This document shows positions 57,002 to 64,000 of a stretch of 64,000 bases of DNA, piece by piece. Positions within the stretch are counted from its first letter, which is position 1. Every line of letters begins with the position of its first letter. The DNA is taken from contig OU342824.1 of NCBI GenBank assembly GCA_910591455.2, forward strand, positions 1,856,001 through 1,920,000. The letters are read 5' to 3'. The stretch is from Pholis gunnellus. Taxonomy: Eukaryota > Chordata > Actinopteri > Perciformes > Pholidae. The notes under the pieces are model-generated. The model saw only the letters and a list, made by a program, of their open reading frames with translations. It was not told where the DNA came from and did no database searches. The position numbers and the translations under genes are program-made.

Positions 57002-58149
57002 ATATAATACAATATATAATGTATAAATTATATATTTATTTATTTATTATATATATAAGAGGTCTTTTATTTTCTGAAAATAGAAAATATGTATTATATT
57101 AGATGTAAAAATTGTGTCTGACAATGAGGGCACGACTCAGACTGTTTGAATATATTTCCATGAGATGTTTCCACCTAAGATGTGTCCTGTCATGTGATGT
57201 GTGCAAAGGGGAAAGTTACAGAGGAACATGGTCGACTTCTCAACAGACTGATGGACAGAGTTGTGATGAACGCAACAACCAATACAGAATTTGACCTCAG
57301 TTCTTCACCTTGTTTATTAATACAGACTCATTTTTGTGTGAATGCTGTAACAACACACAAGATGTACGTTTTTCTTCTCAATCAAAACTCTGTTTAACAA
57401 TTGAAAGATGTCTGGCCAACAGCAGATCAAATTACCTTCATAGGAAAAAGTCAGATGTTTTTGGTAACCACATCCTAATATGCAAATCACAGAACAGTGT
57501 GTCACTTAATACAAAATGAATTTGTGGCACAGTTGAGGATGTGGATGTTGAGTTTTACTGTGTTTTTAATATGGTTTACAGTGATCCAACAGCTACTCAA
57601 ACTGCTCCATTACTTCTGTTTTATTACAATATGTGCAAAACACACACACACACACACACACACACAAGTTGTATTAGCAGCAACATGTTCAGTTTGTGTT
57701 GCTTCATTTTGGCTTGTTTTATTCTTTTATTCATTTCTATTGTATTAAGCCTGGGGACTTAAAGAATCAGTCACAAATACAATTTGCTTGTATTTCCCCA
57801 GAGTAAGCGTGACTTGATAGCCTGATAATGTTTTACACTAATTCATTGGCATTCTACTGCAAAAGCCAATGTGTAAAACACAACATATAGTTCACCAAGC
57901 AGTACAATCTTTTTGTATTATGTCAGGATAACGCAGCCATGATGCTATGTAGTAGCCTAATGTACAGTTGCCCAAATCTTCTTGAATAACGTGAATTATG
58001 TTGTTATATCTGGAGATTTAAGCCATGCTTTCTAAATATGAATTAAATGCAAGGATGCTATCTGGATTTTCCCATATGCATCATAATGAAATTGTATGTT
58101 AATAACATTGCCATGTTTTCAAAAGGCCAATTTTTGGCTTGCAATACCG
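57000..58149. other. Non-coding stretch before csnk1d
   Basis: Includes a (CA)n run at 57639-57667. Overlapping ORFs at 57112-57762 are in several frames and lack domains. Confidence 0.5.
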
Positions 58150-58179
58150 CCATGTACTGTACCTGAGCTTTTCTGCCTG

Positions 58180-58629
58180 TAGTTGCTAGGGGAAGTGACG
58201 CCAGCAGCTTTCACGGTGGAGGAAACAAATCGGACAGTGGAGCGACGCTGCGAACGATTAGGTGTAAAGTCTATCCGCAAAATCCGCCTCCATCCTTTAA
58301 ATTTGGGGCAATAATGACTCCCAAAATACGGAGAACATAAACTACGCGTTTTGCACTATCGAATGATATCGATATTTTAAGTCTTCGTTCCTTAGAAAGA
58401 TAAAAAAAGGGATGGTGACATTTTGCATTGTTACAATAGGAGCTGGGATGATTGTGGGGGGCGGGGGAATGTGAATTAAGGGTTAGGGTTGTAAAGCAGT
58501 CAAGGAAGGAGGACTAACCGAGGCAACGTAAACAAAAGGTTCAAAGCTTAACATTACCGATACGCAACGTTTAACTACCGAGATACACACACGAAGCAAC
58601 AGACGTAGTTAACGTTTGCTATTAACGAA
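58180..58629 (+). promoter_or_regulatory. csnk1d: csnk1d promoter and 5' UTR region
   Basis: This stretch is richer in CG dinucleotides than its surroundings. It contains AGTGACGCCAGC (CRE-like half site) near 58195 and no TATA box at a suitable distance. It runs into GCTATTAACGAA and then the ATG at 58630. Transcription start and any 5' UTR intron cannot be placed from sequence. Confidence 0.45.
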
Positions 58630-58705
58630 ATGGAGCTGAGAGTGGGGAACCGATACCGACTGGGCAGAAAAATCGGAAGTGGTTCTTTCGGGGACATCTA
58701 TTTAG
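58630..58705 (+). CDS. csnk1d: csnk1d exon 1: kinase start and glycine loop
   Basis: Begins MELRVGNRYRLGRKIGSG, identical to the start of vertebrate CK1 delta, and continues into the ATP-binding glycine loop GSGSFGDIYL. The R in NRYR favours delta over epsilon, which has NKYR. CK1 delta is a cytoplasmic/nuclear Ser/Thr kinase that phosphorylates PER proteins and Wnt components. The donor is TTTAG|GTAAG and the exon leaves phase 1. The ORF reading on to 58848 is intron. Which fish paralogue (a or b) this is cannot be told. Confidence 0.95.
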
Positions 58706-60899
58706 GTAAGGATAGAATGTGTTCTCTTCAACTTCACAAACCAAATGTTCCCCGTGTACTACCTGTGCTTTATGAGCAAGCTGTTAAAACATGTCACAGT
58801 CCGAATTTCACTAACGTTCATATCCTGGTTTTATTAACCTATAGCTAACGTTAATTGTTACTTCTCCTTGAAGATACCTGTCTCGCCAAGTTAACGTTAC
58901 TGTAACGTTAAACTGTCCACAGAAAGGATTTATCAATTCGATGTTAGTTGAAGAACCATGACCGATTTGTGGCATTGCAGGCATGATAGAAACTGCAGGT
59001 GAGACCGCTAACGTTAGCTTGTTTAACTGGCATTATGCTGGATACGAGCAGTGAACACTTCAAACTACTGCTGGCTTTTAGAAGCATCTTTCTAAACACA
59101 CAGCAGCCAGGTTACAGCGTTACTGTAGAAGAACTAAGCTGAGTAGAAGCAGAGTCACCCTAAATGACAGGTGTCTGCTTGTCGATAGCCTCACGGTTCT
59201 CATCGAGACACGAACAATCCCCACGGTCGTTCCGCCGTGGCCTTATGTTATAACCGCTTAAGTGTCACAGTCGTTCACTTCCAGTTTAATGACAAACGAC
59301 AGCTGGACAGTTGTGATAGAGTACAGCTGTAACGTTACCGCAGAGGATATTTAGTGTAACGCAGCTCTGTTCTTCAACAAACCGATGCTACAAGCTAGTT
59401 TAGTCCTGAATCCTCCACATCCCAGTTCACAGCTCCACAGTCTGTAAGCGCACCGTATTGAGATGATATTCGTCAGTCAAACAGGGTTGTTGTGACTCCT
59501 TCTTAGTTCTGTTGTCTTTGTGTTCATCTCTATATCGCTGTGAGAAATCCTCTAGATGGTTTCCCTAGACTCACCACTTGTGTACAGCTGTTTTTAGTAT
59601 TATAGTATAAATATAATATATATTATAATAATACTTATTTATATAGTATTACAGCACAACCCACCCTGACACTTCAAATAACTGCATCACACAGTCGCTT
59701 TTCTGGCTTTTTAAAATTGTCTCTGACAAAATGTAAACGGAGATGAACACAGTGACTTGTCGAGCACATTTCACATGCAACAGCCAAGAGTTTTATTGAG
59801 CTATTCACAGAATAAATCAAATCTGATGGGTGTCACCTTAGCCATACAGTCAAATGAAGGAGTAGCCTGAGCTGGCTGGACCCGTGCTGTCTGGAGGAAG
59901 AGGCAGCTAGACTGCTAGCTTCACACCCGAGGTTAACCCCATCAACAGAAGCTAGTGAAGCTACCTCAACCAAATTACCAGCCTCTCTGTTTCCCAAGGT
60001 GGCTTCTTTTAGTTTCTATCACCCATTAGATGTGTGACATGGATTTACTGTTGAGTAGTCATGTGAATGTGTTTGTGATCACATAAACACTGGGCAGGCT
60101 GGTTTTTCCAGTCAGTCCAGGCATCAGTGAGCTCTCAGGCAAAATAGCCTTTGATATGCAGGCATAGGAGACTTCTCAGAGTCAGTTTAATCTTTCCATA
60201 TTATATCTATATATTTTTAATATCATATTTACAGAACCTGTAATCTGATGTTGACATGTTTCTGTATTGGCACAGGATTAATTCAGATGCCTTACTGTAA
60301 CTGAACTAAGAACTTGGGCTCTGTCCCAAAAGCCTACCATTTTTGGCACAGCCTGTGCACCCAGCAGTTACCAAACACAAAAGCCACAACTCATAATTTA
60401 GCGTTTCTCTGCCAATATTCTAAGTAGGCCTATTGTTACATGTTAGACAATCTGGCATTTTAGCTTGATAAACAACTAAACAGATTTTCTGTCAGTGAAT
60501 ACACTAAAGAAACACTAAAACCCTTTTTCCCTCATGTGACCAATTCATTAAATGGTGTTTGTTTGTTTTTAAGTCTGTTTCATAATACTAGCAGAAGTAC
60601 TAAATATAATACAGCATCAAATGTACAGAATCATAATGTAATGTTTTTCTGCTTCCTTCTCATCTCTGTTGAGTTGCACATGCTCAGTACAGATCAGGTC
60701 CCATCAGTGATAACGTTACAGGACTAGAGCTATCAGAAAATACCGCCCAAGCATAGACAGTGTGATAAATACATCCGTATTCACAGCATTCAAATATACA
60801 TTTGAAAAAAGCAAGCAGCAAGCTTGGCGTTTCTTCTTCTATCGTGGGTGAACTGATGGATTAAAGTAACCATGTGTATTAACATTTGTCCTTTTCCAG
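58706..60899 (+). other. csnk1d intron 1
   Basis: 2.19 kb with GTAAGG donor and TTTTCCAG acceptor. Several AACGTTA phrases lie near its start. No nested gene or bounded transposon was resolved. Confidence 0.8.
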
Positions 60900-61010
60900 G
60901 CACAGATATTTCAGTGGGTGAGGAGGTTGCGATTAAGTTGGAATGTGTGAAGACCAAACACCCCCAGCTCCACATCGAGAGCAAGATCTACAAGATGATG
61001 CAAGGAGGAG
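60900..61010 (+). CDS. csnk1d: csnk1d exon 2: catalytic lysine and helix C
   Basis: Encodes GTDISVGEEVAIKLECVK with the ATP-anchoring lysine in VAIK. It then gives HPQLHIESKIYKMMQGG, which includes the helix C glutamate. TDI and SKIYKMM match delta, where epsilon has ANI and SKFYKMM. 111 nt, phase 1 in and phase 1 out. The acceptor is TTTTCCAG and the donor GGAG|GTGATG. Confidence 0.95.
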
Positions 61011-62648
61011 GTGATGTATCCGCTCACAATACTGCTACTCAATACTGGGTTCTTCATCTCTCATTGGACTTCTGTGCTGCATCTCAGTTTCCATCTCCTC
61101 ATCACCCTCCTATGTGATTTCCCGACCCACCACGGTCTTCCTACGCCATGTAGATGTGATTGATCCATGAGTTCAACAGTGATCTACAAAGCTGAGGGAG
61201 AGAAACTGACTGCAACATTCAATCAGCTCACATCCTTATGTTGTGTTCACACCAAACGCCAAGCAAATCTTTTACTTTACATACCAAGTCAATGCAAAAA
61301 CGCTAATGGACGCGAGGAAACGCACAAATAACGCTCATTCGCGTATTCACTTGAGTGAGTAGTGGAGTCTCCCATCAGATGTGGGGCTTGCTAGATACAG
61401 TGACTATAGCTTGGTGAAATTCACAGAGCAACGAGTAACGTGAATAAACACAAATGATCACACTATTAATGTGAATAAACACAAATGATCACTCTATTAA
61501 TGTGAATAAACACAAATGATCACTCTATTAATGTGAATAAACACAAATGATCACTCTATTAATGTGAATAAACACAAATGATCACACTATTAATGTGAAT
61601 AAACACAAATGATCACTCTATTAATGTGAATAAACACAAATGATCACACTATTAATGTGAATAAACACAAATGATCACTCTATTAATGTGAATAAACACA
61701 AATGATCACTCTATTAATGTGAATAAACACAAATGATCACACTATTAATGTGAATAAACACAAATGATCACACTATTAATGTGAATAAACACAAATGATC
61801 ACTCTATTAATGTGAATAAACACAAATGATCACACTATTAATGTGAATAAACACAAATGATCACTCTATTAATGTGAATAAACACAAATGATCACTCTAT
61901 TAATGTGAATAAACACAAATGATCACTCTATTAATGTGAATAAACACAAATGATCACTCTAGTAATGTGAATAAACACAAATGATCACTCTAGTAATGTG
62001 AATAAACACAAATGATCACTCTAGTAATGTGAATAAACACAAATGATCACTCTAGTAATGTGAATAAACACAAATGATCACTCTAGTAATGTGAATAAAC
62101 ACAAATGATCACTCTAGTAATGTGAATAAACACAAATGATCACTCTATTAATGTGAATAAACACAAATGATCACTCTAGTAATGTGAATAAACACAAATG
62201 ATCACTCTAGTAATGTGAATAAACACAAATGATCACTCTATTAATGTGAATAAACACAAATGATCACTCTATTAATGTGAATAAACACAAATGATCACTC
62301 TAGTAATGTGAATAAACACAAATGATCACTCTAGTAATGTGAATAAACACAAATGATCACTCTAGTAATGTGAATAAACACAAATGATCACTCTAGTAAT
62401 GTGAATAAACACAAATGATCACTCTAGTAATGTGAATAAACACAAATGATCACTCTAGTAATGTGAATAAACACAAATGATCACTCTAGTAATGTGAATA
62501 AACACAAATGATCACTCTAGTAATGTGAATATACACTGTTGCTTGTGTTAGGAGATCTTTGCCTTCAGCAAGGGAAGTATATCAATCGGAGGTGTTCCAT
62601 TTTTGTGTTCTCACCATTGGAACTGTGTTTACTACCATGTTTTTGCAG
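61011..62648 (+). other. csnk1d intron 2
   Basis: 1.64 kb, about two-thirds of it a 31-bp tandem repeat. It ends TTTTTGCAG before exon 3. Confidence 0.85.
61440..62535 (+). repeat. 31-bp satellite, about 35 tandem copies
   Basis: The unit reads AATGTGAATAAACACAAATG followed by ATCACTCTATT. Variants are ACACT in place of ACTCT and TAGTA in place of TATTA. TAGTA units dominate the right half and ACACT units occur only in the left half, which suggests expansion from separate founders. Each unit carries a TGATCA palindrome and ATAAACA, which fits the forkhead core RTAAAYA. There are no spacers, so it is not a CRISPR array. Confidence 0.95.
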
Positions 62649-62797
62649 TGGGCATTCCAACCATAAAGTGGTGCGGCGCAGAAGGTGACTACAACGTGAT
62701 GGTGATGGAGCTGCTGGGGCCCAGCCTGGAGGATCTCTTCAACTTTTGCTCCCGCAAGTTCAGCCTCAAGACAGTGCTGCTGCTCGCTGATCAGATG
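62649..62797 (+). CDS. csnk1d: csnk1d exon 3: hinge and helices D-E
   Basis: Continues GIPTIKWCGAEGDYNVMVME through the gatekeeper and hinge to LLGPSLEDLFNFCSRKF and LLLADQM. It is 149 nt, phase 1 in and 0 out, with acceptor TTTTTGCAG and donor ATG|GTGAGA. GIPTIKW combines the delta T with a K found in epsilon, so this residue alone does not separate the paralogues. A (TCAC)n tract begins about 10 bp past the donor. Confidence 0.95.
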
Positions 62798-62806
62798 GTG
62801 AGACTG

Positions 62807-62879
62807 CTCACTCACTCACTCACTCACTCACTCACTCACTCACTCACTCACTCACTCACTCACTCACTCACTCACTCAC
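62807..62879 (+). repeat. (TCAC)n microsatellite next to the exon 3 donor
   Basis: About 18 tetranucleotide units directly downstream of the GTGAGACTGC donor region, followed by a short (CA)n. Length variation here is likely. Confidence 0.95.
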
Positions 62880-63654
62880 ACACACACACCTTCTGACCAC
62901 TGCCTCCACACATCCCAGTGTCCTCTCAGATTGCGTCACACTTTTAGCAGTGACCCAGAGCAGCTGAAACTGAGCAGAAAGGGCTTCCGTGTTTATCTGG
63001 GCACGTCATTGGGACATAATGTATGTGCAGTTCAGTGCTACGACCATTTAAAATCTTTTTCTGTTACATCAATTTTGTAAATTAAATGTGCTATGTTTAA
63101 CTTGAACTGCTACGTTCACAACTATTACATTACTGCTAACTTTATACTCATCGTCACACAAGCCCTCGCCCGGACACTCGCTAACGTTAGGCCAGGCTTG
63201 CAACACACTGAGGGACACACAGCTCATTTGAGCTGATTCCGCATCTAAACTAGGAGACTGCATGTGTCCGCATCAATGCACGCAACATTGTGGCTGATAA
63301 CTGTAAATTATGGATTTAACCTGTTTGTGGTCCTGTAATCGTTGCCCTTAAACCACTGCACCATGCAAGGAACACACTAATCTTGTCGGTTAACAGTTGA
63401 TGATGATGATGATGATTGGGTACCAAGGGTCGCCCACGGGTCAACATAAGCATCGTAGTTTGCTCTCATTTACATCATGGTCATCAAGTTCAGTCAGTAT
63501 TAATCAGCCCTGGTTATCAAAATGTGACTTGACTGGTGTACAGAAGGAGCTGTCAGACCGAGGTGAGTGCACAGCTGTTAGGCTGGCGCTTGCCGAAATA
63601 GCCTCATATTAACTTGGTGTAGCGACCTAATTATTTTGTTCTTCTCCACTACAG
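62880..63654 (+). other. csnk1d intron 3, remainder
   Basis: Includes a short (GAT)n at 63398-63414 and ends CTCCACTACAG. No further feature is supported. Confidence 0.75.
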
Positions 63655-63883
63655 ATCAGTCGCATTGAGTACATTCACTCCAAGAACTTCATCCACAGAG
63701 ATGTGAAGCCTGATAACTTCTTGATGGGTCTGGGCAAAAAGGGCAACCTGGTCTACATTATCGACTTCGGCCTGGCTAAAAAGTATCGTGACGCTCGCAC
63801 ACACCAGCACATCCCCTACCGCGAGAACAAGAACCTGACTGGCACTGCACGCTACGCCTCCATCAACACACATCTGGGGATTG
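63655..63883 (+). CDS. csnk1d: csnk1d exon 4: catalytic and activation segments
   Basis: Carries [20 protein letters not shown] with the catalytic-loop HRD aspartate, the magnesium-binding DFG in [11 protein letters not shown], and [10 protein letters not shown]. The SIN replaces the APE motif of other kinases and is the CK1 hallmark. [16 protein letters not shown] holds the basic residues of the CK1 substrate anion pocket. 229 nt, phase 0 in and phase 1 out; donor ATTG|GTAAAG. All catalytic residues are intact, so the gene looks functional. Confidence 0.96.
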
Positions 63884-63994
63884 GTAAAGAAAACACACTG
63901 AACTGGCACATTACTGCAATTAGACCATTTGTGACAGCAGTCATGACTTCAACATTTCTTTTCTTGTCTTCATCCTTCCTGTCCCGCTCTACAG
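63884..63994 (+). other. csnk1d intron 4
   Basis: 111 bp, GTAAAG to CTCTACAG. Short intron without repeats. Confidence 0.9.
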
Positions 63995-64000
63995 AGCAGT
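63995..64000 (+). CDS. csnk1d: csnk1d exon 5, first six bases (truncated by window edge)
   Basis: AGCAGT completes the glutamate codon split by intron 4 and begins EQS, as expected for the EQSRRDDLES segment of CK1. The rest of the kinase and the regulatory C-tail lie beyond the window. Confidence 0.9.

Noticed and set aside
58630..58848. 72-residue protein as the full csnk1d product
   Set aside because: Only the first 25 residues are kinase. The rest is translated intron 1.
61440..62535. Regular 31-bp repeats resembling a CRISPR array
   Set aside because: Units are head-to-tail without unique spacers, inside a vertebrate intron.

Overview
The window looks like a teleost (probably percomorph) chromosome. 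Only two host genes can be supported. One is c1qtnf1 on the minus strand, complete in three coding exons (28067-35072). The other is the 5' part of a casein kinase 1 delta gene, csnk1d, on the plus strand (58630 to the window edge). The human orthologues both map to 17q25.3, so the pairing fits conserved synteny. Spliced genes, long AT-rich introns and Rex-type, CR1/L2, L1, RTE, hAT, Harbinger, copia and ERV-like elements all point to a fish genome. I see no bacterial or viral operon, no CRISPR array and no rRNA or tRNA gene.

Region 1-9.6 kb is non-coding, with two copies of a common fish interspersed repeat, a 33-bp minisatellite and a 1.9-kb hAT element (7134-9027, 8-bp target duplication). 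Region 9.6-27.4 kb is the most unusual part. It is a 17.7-kb block whose outermost edges are hAT-like termini flanked by an exact 8-bp duplication (GCAGTACC). Inside lie a solo LTR, a Harbinger remnant with a TA-flanked foldback element nested in it, and a 5.35-kb LTR retroelement with nearly identical LTRs and no gag-pol. A GC-rich minisatellite and a minus-strand reading frame follow; that frame is split by a second hAT element with its own exact 8-bp duplication. A copia gag fragment with an internal-tRNA primer site completes the block. A shorter relative at 30253 joins the same left arm directly to the right arm at a short shared sequence.

Region 28-35 kb is c1qtnf1. Its three exons join in phase into a predicted 269-residue secreted collagen/C1q protein, and its introns carry several transposon pieces. 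Region 37.6-43 kb is one CR1/L2-type LINE broken by three later insertions: a solo LTR with a 4-bp duplication, a 1.55-kb DNA element with a long hairpin, and a second solo LTR. Its start carries a 2A-like motif. Region 43-55 kb holds fragments of Rex1-like, L1 and RTE (Rex3-like) LINEs and a TA-flanked MITE. Region 55-58.6 kb is intergenic and includes a candidate CCAAT-box cluster.

From 58.6 kb the csnk1d exons encode the kinase N-lobe and the catalytic core. Intron 2 holds about 35 copies of a 31-bp tandem repeat, and a (TCAC)n tract begins about 10 bp past the exon 3 splice donor. The two host genes encode unrelated products, a secreted adipokine-like protein and a clock/Wnt kinase; their adjacency is positional, not operonic.
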